This document shows positions 27,001 to 36,537 of a DNA stretch of 64,000 nt, piece by piece (the first letter of the stretch is position 1; every line of letters starts with the position of its first letter). The translations under genes and the position numbers were made by a program. The notes under the pieces were generated by a model. That model was not told the DNA's origin, made no database searches, and was given only the letters and a program-made list of their open reading frames with translations. The stretch is from Lachnospiraceae bacterium (GTDB lineage: Bacteria > Bacillota > Clostridia > Lachnospirales > Lachnospiraceae): positions 186,001 to 250,000 of the forward strand of contig CABJAW010000001.1 in the NCBI GenBank assembly GCA_902363665.1, written 5' to 3'.

Positions 27001-28485
27001 TTATGCGAACGGATTCTCTGTTCTGTACGGTACTCCTGCCGGATGATTGTATCCGATCTCGTCCGGGCATACACCGATGAGCTTGAATACCTCATACAGG
27101 GCCTTGCCGTAATGTCCGAATGCAACTGCTCCATGATGCGGGAAGCCGCCTTCGATCAGTACATGACGGTAGAAACGTCCCATATCTTTGATTGCGAATA
27201 CACCGATGCCTCCGAAAGACTTCGTTGCTACCGGAAGTACCTCGCCCTGTGCCACGTATGCACGCAGGATATTATCAGCGGTGCTCTGCAGACGGTAGAA
27301 TGTGATGTCGCCCGGAACGATATCGCCCTCGAGAGTTCCGTTTGTAACTTCTACCGGAAGGCTTCTTGCCATGATCTTCTGATACTTCATGCTGTAGCTT
27401 ACCAGCTTGGATGTGCAGGTATTGCCGCAGTGGAAGCCCATGAAGGTATCCTTATGTGTATAGTCGAATTTGCCCTTGATGGACTCCTCATACATATCAG
27501 CCGGTACGGAATTGTTGATGTCAAGCAGTGTTACTGCATCGTTGCTTACGCAGGTTCCGATAAACTCACTTAAGGTTCCGTAGATATCTACTTCACAGGA
27601 TACGGTAATTCCTCTGCCTGTCAGACGGCTGTTAACGTAGCACGGTACGAATCCGAACTGCGTCTGGAATGCCGGCCAGCATTTGCTTGTCATTGCAACG
27701 TATTTGCGGTATCCCTTGTGAGCCTCTGCCCAGTCAAGAAGGGTCAGCTCGTACTGAGCCAGCTTTGCCAGAACCTCCGGCTTCTTATTGCCTGCTCCAA
27801 GCTCATTCTCCATATCCTTTACTACATCCGGAATACGCGGATCATCTGCATGCTTGTTGAATGATTCAAACAGGTCAAGCTCTGAATTCTCCTCGATCTC
27901 AACGCCAAGGTTGTAAAGCTGCTTAATCGGTGCATTACATGCAAGGAAGTTCAGCGGACGCGGTCCGAAGCTGATGATCTTAAGGTCCTTCAGACCTACA
28001 ACAGCACGTGCGATCGGCACGAACTCATGAATCATATCTGCACACTCCTGTGCAGTACCTACCGGATACTCCGGAATATAAGCATGAATGTTGCGCAGCT
28101 TCAGGTTGTAGCTTGCGTTCAGCATACCACAGTATGCATCGCCGCGGCCGTCGCTTAAGTCATTCTGGCTCTCCTCTGCTGCTGCCACGAACATCGCCGG
28201 TCCGTCAAAATGCTTTGCAAGCAGAGTCTCAGAAATTTCCGGTCCGAAGTTTCCAAGGTATACCACGAGTGCATTACAGCCTGCCGCTTTTACATCCTCA
28301 AGAGCCTGTACCATATGGATTTCGCTCTCAACGATGCAGACTGGACATTCGTAGATGTCCTCTGCGTCATATTTTGCCTTGTATGCGTCTACTAAAGCCT
28401 TTCTTCTGTTTACGGAAAGGGATTCCGGGAAACAGTCACGGCTCACTGCCACAATACCAATTTTTACTTTTGGAATGTTGTTCAT
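27001..28485 (-). CDS. L-fucose/L-arabinose isomerase family protein
   Basis: A 494-residue ketol isomerase of the FucI/AraA superfamily. It begins MNNIPKVKIGIVAVSRDCFP. The central region ALVVYLGNFGPEISETLL and metal-site stretches such as CEVDIYGTLSEFI and GFHCGNTC are typical of the superfamily. Lengths of 480-500 residues are usual. The start at 28485 has CAGGAGGAC upstream. It sits between mutarotase and DUF4867/xylulokinase genes and close to an arabinanase-like GH43 gene, so L-arabinose, D-xylose or L-fucose are all possible substrates. No classic xylA lies in this cluster. Confidence 0.88.
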   Translation of the reverse strand: MNNIPKVKIGIVAVSRDCFPESLSVNRRKALVDAYKAKYDAEDIYECPVCIVESEIHMVQALEDVKAAGCNALVVYLGNFGPEISETLLAKHFDGPAMFVAAAEESQNDLSDGRGDAYCGMLNASYNLKLRNIHAYIPEYPVGTAQECADMIHEFVPIARAVVGLKDLKIISFGPRPLNFLACNAPIKQLYNLGVEIEENSELDLFESFNKHADDPRIPDVVKDMENELGAGNKKPEVLAKLAQYELTLLDWAEAHKGYRKYVAMTSKCWPAFQTQFGFVPCYVNSRLTGRGITVSCEVDIYGTLSEFIGTCVSNDAVTLLDINNSVPADMYEESIKGKFDYTHKDTFMGFHCGNTCTSKLVSYSMKYQKIMARSLPVEVTNGTLEGDIVPGDITFYRLQSTADNILRAYVAQGEVLPVATKSFGGIGVFAIKDMGRFYRHVLIEGGFPHHGAVAFGHYGKALYEVFKLIGVCPDEIGYNHPAGVPYRTENPFA

Positions 28486-28594
28486 TGTTTTGTCCTCCTG
28501 TTTATTTTGTGCAGTATTCTGCTTTATACGGTTTCTTTTTAAAACCGGTGATCATCCAGGCCAAAGCACTCTCCAGCCAGGGATCATTTCTCTT

Positions 28595-29212
28595 TTATTT
28601 CAGACTGATATTCTCTCCGATCAGTCCAAGCGGAGATCCCTCCGGAAGCCCTCCCTCCGGGTGACCGATCAGCCATTTGTTCTTTGCGGTCAGATGTCCG
28701 TCTTCTCCGCCTTCATGCTTTTCGCCAAGCGGAAGGTTTGTATCCTTTGGAAGCACAATCACAACGCGGAACCCATTTTTATCCGCGTTGCACGGGGCAT
28801 AGTGAAGCGTCGTCGCATACAGCTCTACGCCCGTTCCCTTCGGAAGCAGAAATGCCTCGATCTTTGCGGTATCGTAGGTAAAATCGTCCGTCACATCCGG
28901 CTGCCAGCCAAGCAGCAGCACGGCATCGCTTGCCGCGATATCAAGCTCTGAAGAACGATGATATTCAACGGCATTAAGTTTGTAATTGTTTCCATTACAG
29001 TAGCCGACCTGAATTGGCAGCTCGCCATAGCTTACTGTCTGAAGCTCCTTATAGACCGGAAGCGCCTCCAGTTCTGCCACTGACGGCTCATAGATGACGT
29101 CCGCCGGACACGGCGTCTCCTGCATTTTTGCTAACAGCTCTGTAAAATCAATACCGGTCAGGACGCGTCCGTACTTGCGAAACGATGCATCCGTTACTTT
29201 TTTAATCTCCAT
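28595..29212 (-). CDS. DUF4867 family protein
   Basis: A 205-residue soluble protein beginning MEIKKVTDASFRKYGRVLTG. The middle has cupin-like strands (PIQVGYCNGNNYKLNAVEYH, AIEAFLL-type and GTGVELYATTLHYAPCNADK), which suggests a small beta-barrel enzyme or sugar epimerase-like fold. It ends WLIGHPEGGLPEGSPLGLIG. The family is found with sugar isomerase and kinase genes. Sitting 109 bp upstream of the isomerase gene, it probably acts on the same sugar. The activity is not established. Confidence 0.85.
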   Translation of the reverse strand: MEIKKVTDASFRKYGRVLTGIDFTELLAKMQETPCPADVIYEPSVAELEALPVYKELQTVSYGELPIQVGYCNGNNYKLNAVEYHRSSELDIAASDAVLLLGWQPDVTDDFTYDTAKIEAFLLPKGTGVELYATTLHYAPCNADKNGFRVVIVLPKDTNLPLGEKHEGGEDGHLTAKNKWLIGHPEGGLPEGSPLGLIGENISLK

Positions 29213-29238
29213 TGTAACATCCCCATTTATACTATTTT

Positions 29239-29606
29239 CACTGATCCCGGTTGCCTGATATTTCTGTTACCGGACGTGCGATTATAAGGCATCCTCCCAC
29301 CTTCGGCGGGTCCCTCCTTATAATATTTTGCACTGATCCCGGTTATCTGATATTTCTGTTACCGGACGTGCGATTATAAGGCATCCTCCCACCTTCGGCG
29401 GGTCCCTCCTTATAATATTTTGCACTGATCCCGGTTATCTGATATTTCTGTTACCGGACGTGCGATTATAAGGCATCCTCCCACCTTCGGCGGGTCCCTC
29501 CTTATAATATTTTGCACTGTTCCTGGCTGCCTGACATTTCTGACTCCGGACGTGCGATTATAAGGCATCCTCCCACCTTCGGCGGGTCCCTCCTTATAAT
29601 ATTTCA
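29239..29606. repeat. Four tandem 92-bp units of the family C palindrome
   Basis: Units begin with CACTG at 29239, 29331, 29423 and 29515, an exact 92-bp period. Each has a variable 45-bp lead (CACTGATCCCGGTTATCTGA type) and a 46-bp palindrome. The palindrome is bounded by ATTATAAGG and CCTTATAAT, with an inner CCCACC-TTC-GGCGGG hairpin. Units 1-3 are nearly identical and unit 4 differs in its lead. The last palindrome overlaps the end of xylB and supplies its TAA stop. This fills the whole gap between xylB and the DUF4867 gene. Confidence 0.95.
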
Positions 29607-31060
29607 AATATTGGTTTGCAGGCCGGGTAGATCTGGCGGAACTGCTGGTATCTCGCCTCGTATTTTGCTACCAGCTCCGGATCCGGATCTATGGTCTCTT
29701 TGATATGTACCAGCTTCGCAGCTGCATCTTCTACCGACGCAAACTCGCCGCAGGCTACCGCTGCAAGCATCGCTCCGCCGAGTGCCGGACCTTCCTCGCT
29801 CTCGATCACATCAACTTTCAGGTTCATCACATTCGCGATGATCTTCTTCCACAGCGGGCTCTTTGCTCCTCCGCCGCAGATCTTTGTACGCTCGATCCTA
29901 ATACCGAGTGCGCGTGCCACTTCAAGGGAATCTCGCAGTCCAAATGCCACACCTTCAAGTACTGCCTGCGTCATGTCCGCACGCGTCGTATCCATCGTCA
30001 TGCCGATGAACGTCGCTCTCGCATTCGGATTGTTGTGCGGCGAACGCTCTCCCATCAGATACGGCAGGAAATAAACGTGATTTTCGCCAAGCTGCGTGAT
30101 CTGTGCCTGCTCCTTTGCGTAATCCTTCGTGCCAATGATCTCATCCATCCACCATTTGTTGCAGGACGCCGCACTGAGCATGCAGCCCATGAGATGATAA
30201 TGGCCATCCGCATGTGCAAACGCGTGGAGCGCATTGAATTTGTCCACGCCGAATTTTTCAGAAGAGATAAAGATGGTGCCGCTTGTGCCAAGAGAAATGT
30301 TGCACATGCCATCACCGACCGTACCGGTGCCGACTGCAGCTGCAGCATTATCACCTGCTCCTGCTACGATCTTTACATTCTCTGATACACCAAGCTCCTT
30401 CGCTACTTCCGGAAGAAGCGTACCAACCGCCTCATAGCTCTCAAAGATCTGTGCCATCTGCTCCTTCTTAATACCGCAGATCTCCAGCATCGGCTCTGAC
30501 CAGCAGCGGTTCTTTACATCAAAGAGCAGCATGCCGGATGCATCAGAAACATCCGTGCAGTGTACACCGGAAAGCCGATAGGCCAGATAATCCTTCGGCA
30601 GCATGATCTTCTCGATGCGCGCGAAATTCTCCGGCTCATGCTTCTTTACCCACAGCACCTTCGGTGCGGTAAATCCGGTAAACGCGATATTTGCCGTGTA
30701 CCCGGAAAGCTTTTCCTTTCCGATCACATTATTCAGATAATCCGTCTCCTCCGAGGTGCGTCCATCATTCCACAAAATTGCCGGACGGATCACCTGATCG
30801 TCCTTATCCAAAATAACAAGTCCGTGCATCTGCCCGCCAAAGCTGATGCCGGCAAGTTCGCTCTTATCGCTGCCCTCAAGCAGTTCCTTCAGTCCCGTGA
30901 TCGTCTGCTCATACCAATCCTCCGGTTTTTGCTCCGACCAGCCCGGATGCGGGAAATAAAGCGGATATTCTTTTGAAACAATTTTTCTGATTTTTCCCTC
31001 GCTGTCCATCAGAAGCAGCTTCACTGCCGATGTACCGAGGTCTACCCCTGCATACAACAT
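29594..31060 (-). CDS. xylB: Xylulokinase
   Basis: A 488-residue FGGY-family carbohydrate kinase. It starts MLYAGVDLGTSAVKLLLMDS, the ATP phosphate-binding loop. GISFGGQMHGLVILD is the xylulokinase-type motif, and LWNDGRTSEET with the catalytic Asp region follows. The second FGGY half has GVAFGLRDSLEVARALGI and CGGGAKSPLWKKIIANVM. It phosphorylates D-xylulose to xylulose 5-phosphate. I start it at 31060, where AGAAAGGA precedes the ATG; the longer frame upstream has no family similarity. Its last codons and stop come from a family C repeat. Confidence 0.95.
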   Translation of the reverse strand: MLYAGVDLGTSAVKLLLMDSEGKIRKIVSKEYPLYFPHPGWSEQKPEDWYEQTITGLKELLEGSDKSELAGISFGGQMHGLVILDKDDQVIRPAILWNDGRTSEETDYLNNVIGKEKLSGYTANIAFTGFTAPKVLWVKKHEPENFARIEKIMLPKDYLAYRLSGVHCTDVSDASGMLLFDVKNRCWSEPMLEICGIKKEQMAQIFESYEAVGTLLPEVAKELGVSENVKIVAGAGDNAAAAVGTGTVGDGMCNISLGTSGTIFISSEKFGVDKFNALHAFAHADGHYHLMGCMLSAASCNKWWMDEIIGTKDYAKEQAQITQLGENHVYFLPYLMGERSPHNNPNARATFIGMTMDTTRADMTQAVLEGVAFGLRDSLEVARALGIRIERTKICGGGAKSPLWKKIIANVMNLKVDVIESEEGPALGGAMLAAVACGEFASVEDAAAKLVHIKETIDPDPELVAKYEARYQQFRQIYPACKPIFEIL

Positions 31061-31121
31061 AGTTTTTTCCTTTCTCTGAAAAATCGAAACGGAGATTTCC
31101 AGTCCGTTTCGCCAGTTGCTC

Positions 31122-32042
31122 CTATAGTGCCGCTCCATGCGGTACCGGCTCATCGTCGCCCGGCGTCATGATTTCCAGTACCTGACACATATTGTCGAGT
31201 TCCACCCTGGTGTGCTCGCCGCCATTCTCTCCGTCCCGCGTCCATGCGACCGGAGTCTCTGAGGTGATCACCATATGCTTTGTCTTAAAACGCTGCACAA
31301 CCTCTGACTTCTGATCCGGGAACAGTACCGCGGAGATCGCCTCCTGCCACTCGATCAGGTTTTTCGGTGTGTGCACCAGCATTACCTCAAACATTCCGTC
31401 ATTTAAGGCTACGTTCTTTCCCGGAAGACCCTTGAAACCGCCTACCGAGTCGGAATTTGTCACCATTCCGAATACGTAATCTCCCTCGCCGGTGTATTCT
31501 TCACATTCTACGTGAAGATGACTGCTGCGCCATGTTCCCATCCGCTTCATTGCCTCAAGCACGTACGCGGCATGGCCAAGCGCATTTTTCAGATCCTGCC
31601 TCGTCTGATACGAAACATCCGTCAGCATACCAAACGCAGCCACATACACAAAATAATTGTCATTAAATTTTCCAATATCACAGGAAAAAGGCACTCCGTC
31701 TGTAATCAGCCGGGCTGCCTGTTCCATCTGCTTCGGTATTCCGAGACTGTTCGCAAAATCATTCGTACTTCCGGCAGGAATGTATCCAAGCACTCGTTTC
31801 TGTCCGCTGCGCAACAGACCGGTCACTACCTCATCCAGGGTCCCGTCTCCTCCGCTGCAGACGATCAGGTCAAACTCCTTTGCCCGTTTTTCTACCGTCT
31901 CACAGCCATCCATCTCCCGCTTGGTAGGATAAACCGTCACATCATATCCTTTTTTCGATAAAATTTCGATTACCTGGGAAAGGCTGCCTCTGATCTGTCC
32001 CTTGCCTGAGCAAGGATTGTATACAAATAAAAGCTTTTCCAT
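31122..32042 (-). CDS. Diacylglycerol kinase family lipid kinase
   Basis: A 306-residue YegS/DgkB-type kinase. MEKLLFVYNPCSGKGQI opens the fold. CSGGDGTLDEVVTGLL is the nucleotide-binding GGDGT motif. GYIPAGSTNDFANSLGIP is the family signature. It phosphorylates a membrane lipid such as diacylglycerol. I start it at 32042, with GGAG 7 nt upstream. It lies 61 bp upstream of xylB on the same strand but is not obviously related in function. Confidence 0.93.
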   Translation of the reverse strand: MEKLLFVYNPCSGKGQIRGSLSQVIEILSKKGYDVTVYPTKREMDGCETVEKRAKEFDLIVCSGGDGTLDEVVTGLLRSGQKRVLGYIPAGSTNDFANSLGIPKQMEQAARLITDGVPFSCDIGKFNDNYFVYVAAFGMLTDVSYQTRQDLKNALGHAAYVLEAMKRMGTWRSSHLHVECEEYTGEGDYVFGMVTNSDSVGGFKGLPGKNVALNDGMFEVMLVHTPKNLIEWQEAISAVLFPDQKSEVVQRFKTKHMVITSETPVAWTRDGENGGEHTRVELDNMCQVLEIMTPGDDEPVPHGAAL

Positions 32043-32110
32043 TTGAACACTCCATTCTTGCTCTTGTGAATCATGTGCTTTCTTTTTCATGTAAGGCCGT
32101 CACAAATCCA

Positions 32111-32163
32111 CTAAAATAGACAAAAAACGCTGCATAAGTCCACTTGTCTTTTGTCTATTTTAC
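32111..32163. terminator. Inverted repeat between nagA and the lipid kinase gene
   Basis: AAAATAGACAAAA and TTTTGTCTATTTT arms with a loop of about 25 nt. It could end the nagA transcript or act as an operator. The arms are AT-rich, so function as a terminator is uncertain. Confidence 0.5.
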
Positions 32164-32231
32164 TACGGCATCACAAGATTCACAAGTAAATTATTGCGAA
32201 TTATCTGTTTATTTTTGCTCACCCGGTACCA

Positions 32232-33386
32232 CTACCTGATCTTCTTTCCATCCTTCATAACGCCCTTCAGCCGCAGTTCCTCATCCAGCAGCACGACATT
32301 TCCATGCTTGCCCGGCGTGATCGACCCATACTGTTCATAGATGCCAAGGCTCCTTGCCGGATTTGCCGTTGCGCACGCAACTGCAGTCTCAAGCGGGATC
32401 CCCATCTGTTTTACTGCTATCCGCATGCAGTCCGGCAGCGTCGTCACGGAGCCCGCCAGTGCACCGTCGGATACGAGCGTTGCATGGTTGCCCCGCACTT
32501 TCACATCCAGTCCTCCAAGTGTATACTGTCCGTCCGGCATGCCTGCCGCACGCATACTGTCGCTGATCAGAATCATACGGTCTGCACCCAGCATCTTAAA
32601 CGTCGCACGCACCACAGCCGGATCCACATGCACACCGTCACAGATCAGCTCTGCCATCACCTGTTCACTGTCTGACACAGCCCCGACCACGCCAGGCGCA
32701 CGGTGCGAAAACGGCGGCATCGCATTGTAGAGATGCACCGCGTGATTTGCCCCTGCCTCAAACGCAGCCATCGCATGTGCATAATCTGAATTCGTATGTG
32801 CCAGCGATACATTCACTTCATCTTTTACCTCATGCACAAACGTGGTCGCACCCGGTTCTTCCGGTGCAATTCCGATAAAGCTCACAAGTCCGTCCGCTGC
32901 GCGCTGAAATCTCCGAAAAATTTCCGCATCACAGGGGATGATATTCCGCTCATCCTGCGCACCTTTTTTTGCCTTGCTGATAAATGGCCCTTCCATATTG
33001 ACACCGACCAGATCTGCCTCATCGTATGCAGCCGCTTTTTCTGCTTCTGTCTTTTTCCGGTATGCAGCTGCCACCGAAAGGATGTGCTCCAGTTCCGGCA
33101 CCGGAAGCGTCATCGTTGCCGGTGCGATCGCCGTCACGCCGATCGATGCCTCATACCGTGCGATTTCTCGAATCGCCTCCTTGGTACCGTCACAGAAATC
33201 ATATCCCATGCAGCCGTGAAAATGGAGATCGATCATACCCGGAATCGCATAACAGCCCTCGCCGTCCAGAATCTCTTCCCCCTCCTGCGCATCCGCATTT
33301 CCGACAAAAACACCGTCTCGGATACAGATTTCTCCCTCTTTGAATGTCTGGTCTTCCTGATATACTTTCACATTTTTAATAATCAT
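32232..33386 (-). CDS. nagA: N-acetylglucosamine-6-phosphate deacetylase
   Basis: A 384-residue amidohydrolase that removes the acetyl group from GlcNAc-6-phosphate. PGMIDLHFHGCMGYDFCDGT has the metal-binding HxH. GVNMEGPFISKAKKGAQDER is the NagA signature with the metal-binding Glu. ALAHTNSDYAHAMAAFEAG and ATHLYNAMPPFSHR-type stretches, then ILISDSMRAAGMPDG with the catalytic Asp, follow. I start it at 33386, where GGAGGG lies upstream. nagB is not adjacent. It provides amino-sugar catabolism, perhaps with the PTS IICBA permease. Confidence 0.95.
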   Translation of the reverse strand: MIIKNVKVYQEDQTFKEGEICIRDGVFVGNADAQEGEEILDGEGCYAIPGMIDLHFHGCMGYDFCDGTKEAIREIARYEASIGVTAIAPATMTLPVPELEHILSVAAAYRKKTEAEKAAAYDEADLVGVNMEGPFISKAKKGAQDERNIIPCDAEIFRRFQRAADGLVSFIGIAPEEPGATTFVHEVKDEVNVSLAHTNSDYAHAMAAFEAGANHAVHLYNAMPPFSHRAPGVVGAVSDSEQVMAELICDGVHVDPAVVRATFKMLGADRMILISDSMRAAGMPDGQYTLGGLDVKVRGNHATLVSDGALAGSVTTLPDCMRIAVKQMGIPLETAVACATANPARSLGIYEQYGSITPGKHGNVVLLDEELRLKGVMKDGKKIR

Positions 33387-33483
33387 CTTCCGTCCCTCCA
33401 TACTCACCCAGTATAGCATCCGACCGGAAAATAGCAAGTGAGTTTATAGACTTTTCATAACCTTTTGCTCCTGCCCACAATGC

Positions 33484-33517
33484 AAAAAACTCCGGCAGAA
33501 TTTACTCTTCCGGAGTT
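33484..33517 (-). terminator. Terminator of the GH43 gene
   Basis: AACTCCGG / CCGGAGTT arms followed by TTTTTT on the minus strand, about 95 bp after the GH43 stop. Decayed family B and C pieces lie between. Confidence 0.85.
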
Positions 33518-33610
33518 CTGCGTACAGTCAAAGCGGATATTCTTAATCCTCTTCACTGCCTGCTGGATCATAAGGGCCTGATCTATTCTATTCTGTTTTG
33601 TTTTTCCTTC

Positions 33611-36283
33611 TTAATAGCAATCCTCGTAAAGTTCCTTCACCTCAGTCGCGGTCAGCGCTCCAAAGTATACCTTTACGTCATCAAACTGTGCGCTACGGAC
33701 ATCCTCATCCCCCCAGATTGCACCGCTGCCGACCATAACATCCTTTGCCTGCGAAATGCCGGTCTTGTTTTTGCGGAAGCAGTCCGTCAGGTCTTTCGTC
33801 TCCTCGCCAACCAGCTCACCGTTTAAATAAACCTTGATTCCCTGCGGATCTACCGTGTAAGCCACATGCTCCCAGGTATCACACCCGCCGTTTGTGGAAA
33901 GCAGTGCGCCCTGTACATCGCTGTAGGCGTTTGCATTGATGCGCGCGATCAGGTTTGCGCCGATCCGCGTCAGCGGGTAAGCATTGTCCGCATCCGCCTC
34001 AAACAGCGCACTGTGCTCAAACGTATCTGCTCCAATGTTGACCCACATTGCGACAGAATAGCCTGCCGGTTTAATGCCGGAAAACGTATCCTCCGGAAGC
34101 TTTAAGTAATTTACGTTCTGCGCACCTTCCTCATTTGTGATGGAAAGAACATTTCCGCGTGTCTCATCTGTTGTGACTGCCGCACTTCCAACGAGCATCG
34201 CTGCCTCGGAAAGCGTGGAACCCCCGACTGCGGAAACCGTACCATCCTCTGCGACATTCTCAAAATCGTAACCGCAGATCAGATAAGCGTTCTGGCGAAC
34301 CGTGACCTTGTAAGTCGATTCCACCGTCGTGCTGCCGTAGGTGATTGTAGCGGTCAGCTTTGCACGTGCATCCTCACCCTCTGCCGGAGTAACCGTACCG
34401 TCTGCCGCAATAACCGATTCATCTGAGCTGCTCCAGGTGACATCCGCGCCCATAACAGAAGTCGGAAGCTCCAGATTTTCCCTCGTCGCAGACGGGATCG
34501 TCTGGCCGATCGAGATTGCAGCCATGTTCGCAAGCATTTCTTCGTCATCCATGTCGATCATGCTGCCCCAGATGCAGGTATTGTCATTTCCGGCTGCCGC
34601 AAACGTCATGACCGGCGTCGTATCGGAATTTTCCTTGTGCTGCCGGAAGAAATATCCCCTGTAAACCACGTCGTTCATCTCAAATGTTACATAATCATAG
34701 CCTTTTCCCGAATCAGCCTTCATCCAGGTGCCGGTCGCTGCGCCGGATACCGTACCATCCGCATTTAAGGTGAGCATCTGTGTATCGAGCATCTCGCCAC
34801 TCGTCTTTGTGCCGTGATTGATAAATTCATAGGAGCCAACCACTTCATCATCCGTATAGTTTTCCGGCTGCTCACCGCGGTACTCGTAAACCGCTGCCAC
34901 CGGCCAGTTATCCTCATTTAAGAACTGCTGATGCACACGGACCTCATGTGCCTCCAGCTGCGGATCAACATCGAAGCGCTGATGGTACACAAGATAGCGG
35001 GAACCATCCTCGTCAATCAGTGCAGAGTTGTGCCCGGCTGCACGCTTGCCGAGCTGATTGTAGAAGCTGTAGTTGCCGATCAGCTTGATACCGTAGTTGT
35101 CATTATTTTCGCCATTCTCGCTGGCATTTCGACCTGCCGCATCCACATACGGTCCGGTCGGATTCTCAGAACGGAACAGACGCATGTTATAGCCGCCCTC
35201 CGCAGTCAGCCCGCCGTACGTCTCATACAGATAGTAATAACCGGTCTCCGGATCGTACTGAATGTACGGAGCCTCGCCGGACTGATGATTGCCGCCCGCA
35301 AGGTGAACGCCGAAGTAGCGGTCCACAAAATTGCCGGAAACCTCGTCTGTGGAATCAACCCCCGGATAAATCGCTTTTCCCGTCGTGCGGTCAAGCTCCA
35401 GCAGGAAAAGACCGCCGGACCAGGAGCCGTAGGACATGTAAAGCTTTTCTCCGTCCGCATCGAAAAACAGATTCGGATCGATCGCATTCGGTGCATAGAG
35501 GTTGTTCCAGCCTCCGGCTGCATCAAACCAGCTGTCGCTGATCTCGTCAATTCCGCCGCCCTCGCTGCCTTTTTCAATCAGCGCCGTGAGGTTTAAATAA
35601 TCATTGTCCCACTTCGTATTGCGGGAGCTGTTGCCGTCCGGATCCCCCGTTTTTGTAAAACCGGAATAGACAATCGTATCCACATACGTATAGGTACCAT
35701 CGATCGTTTTGGATACAAGATAGCTGATACAGGATCTGCGCCATGTCGAGGAGGTGCAGCAGTACAGCATATAGGCGCCTGTGAATCCATCCTCCCACTC
35801 ATAGTACGGATTCCAGATCACATCCGGTGCCCAGATCGCATAGCCGCCGACGCAGTCACCGTCATTGTAACCTGCCCACCGAAACGGAACCTGAAACGTC
35901 TCCTGCAGATTTCCGTAAAATGGCGTATTTTCCGGATTGCCGTAATCGAAATTGATCTGCGTCCACTGAATCAGATCGGAAGATTTTGCAGAAGCAGTGT
36001 GGCTGCCGAGCACATAGCAGGTACCATCCTCATTTGCGCGAACAATCGACGGGTCATGCACGGAAACATGCGTCGCCGCAGTCGGCTGATCGTCCTTCGC
36101 CACGCCGGAAGCATCAGAAGAAGCTTCGATGATCCCCTCATCTTCCGCCGCCGGAGCGGCATCTTCGACGATGATCTCATCCGCAAGAGCAGTCACAGCG
36201 GAAGTCACCGCAAGCACTGCACCAAGTGTTCCGGCAAGGATTGTCCGTGCCAGGCGGCTGCGCCGCATAGATTTGTTGTACAT
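33611..36283 (-). CDS. Secreted glycoside hydrolase family 43 enzyme with LamG domain
   Basis: An 890-residue exported enzyme. A signal peptide (about 1-35, RTILAGTLGAVLAVTSAVTALA) is followed by a five-bladed GH43 domain (about 70-480). VHDPSIVRANEDGTCYVLGS provides the catalytic-base Asp, and IWAPDVIWNP and SGEAPYIQYDPETGYYYLYE the other active-site acids. A beta domain (about 480-590), a bacterial Ig-like repeat (VTWSSSDESVIAADGTVTP) and a C-terminal LamG/concanavalin-like domain (about 660-885) follow. GH43 enzymes of this layout cut arabinan or related polymers outside the cell. It starts at 36283 with AGGAG 5 nt upstream. No sortase anchor is seen. Confidence 0.92.
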   Translation of the reverse strand: MYNKSMRRSRLARTILAGTLGAVLAVTSAVTALADEIIVEDAAPAAEDEGIIEASSDASGVAKDDQPTAATHVSVHDPSIVRANEDGTCYVLGSHTASAKSSDLIQWTQINFDYGNPENTPFYGNLQETFQVPFRWAGYNDGDCVGGYAIWAPDVIWNPYYEWEDGFTGAYMLYCCTSSTWRRSCISYLVSKTIDGTYTYVDTIVYSGFTKTGDPDGNSSRNTKWDNDYLNLTALIEKGSEGGGIDEISDSWFDAAGGWNNLYAPNAIDPNLFFDADGEKLYMSYGSWSGGLFLLELDRTTGKAIYPGVDSTDEVSGNFVDRYFGVHLAGGNHQSGEAPYIQYDPETGYYYLYETYGGLTAEGGYNMRLFRSENPTGPYVDAAGRNASENGENNDNYGIKLIGNYSFYNQLGKRAAGHNSALIDEDGSRYLVYHQRFDVDPQLEAHEVRVHQQFLNEDNWPVAAVYEYRGEQPENYTDDEVVGSYEFINHGTKTSGEMLDTQMLTLNADGTVSGAATGTWMKADSGKGYDYVTFEMNDVVYRGYFFRQHKENSDTTPVMTFAAAGNDNTCIWGSMIDMDDEEMLANMAAISIGQTIPSATRENLELPTSVMGADVTWSSSDESVIAADGTVTPAEGEDARAKLTATITYGSTTVESTYKVTVRQNAYLICGYDFENVAEDGTVSAVGGSTLSEAAMLVGSAAVTTDETRGNVLSITNEEGAQNVNYLKLPEDTFSGIKPAGYSVAMWVNIGADTFEHSALFEADADNAYPLTRIGANLIARINANAYSDVQGALLSTNGGCDTWEHVAYTVDPQGIKVYLNGELVGEETKDLTDCFRKNKTGISQAKDVMVGSGAIWGDEDVRSAQFDDVKVYFGALTATEVKELYEDCY

Positions 36284-36360
36284 AATGACTCCTTTCTTCC
36301 GGCCATCAGCCGGTATCCGTCAGAATTAACGCCCATCTGACGCCATCGGTTCTCTGCTTA

Positions 36361-36426
36361 TTATTTTAGAAAAATCTAAAATAATATAGATAAATCTATT
36401 ATATAGGAACCTGCGACAAATAGCAA
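36361..36426 (-). promoter_or_regulatory. Promoter and twin operators of the GH43 gene
   Basis: On the minus strand TTGCTA (36421-36426) and TATAAT (36398-36403) are 17 bp apart. Two perfect dyads lie downstream: ATAGAT-AA-ATCTAT at 36386-36399, overlapping the -10 box, and TTATTTTAGA-AAAA-TCTAAAATAA at 36361-36384. Their position suits a repressor. No matching regulator gene is adjacent. Confidence 0.75.
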
Positions 36427-36461
36427 GAGAAAGATAAACGAATTGCCGAAAGAAATCTATT

Positions 36462-36500
36462 AAAAATCCGCTTCATTCGTAGAAAAGACGAATGAAGCGG
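36462..36500 (-). terminator. Terminator of the second MATE gene
   Basis: CCGCTTCATTCGT / ACGAATGAAGCGG arms, 13 bp and perfect, followed on the minus strand by ATTTTTAAT. It ends the ABC-ABC-MATE transcript. Confidence 0.88.
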
Positions 36501-36537
36501 TGAAATAAACAGATAATACCGAAAAATATATACATTT

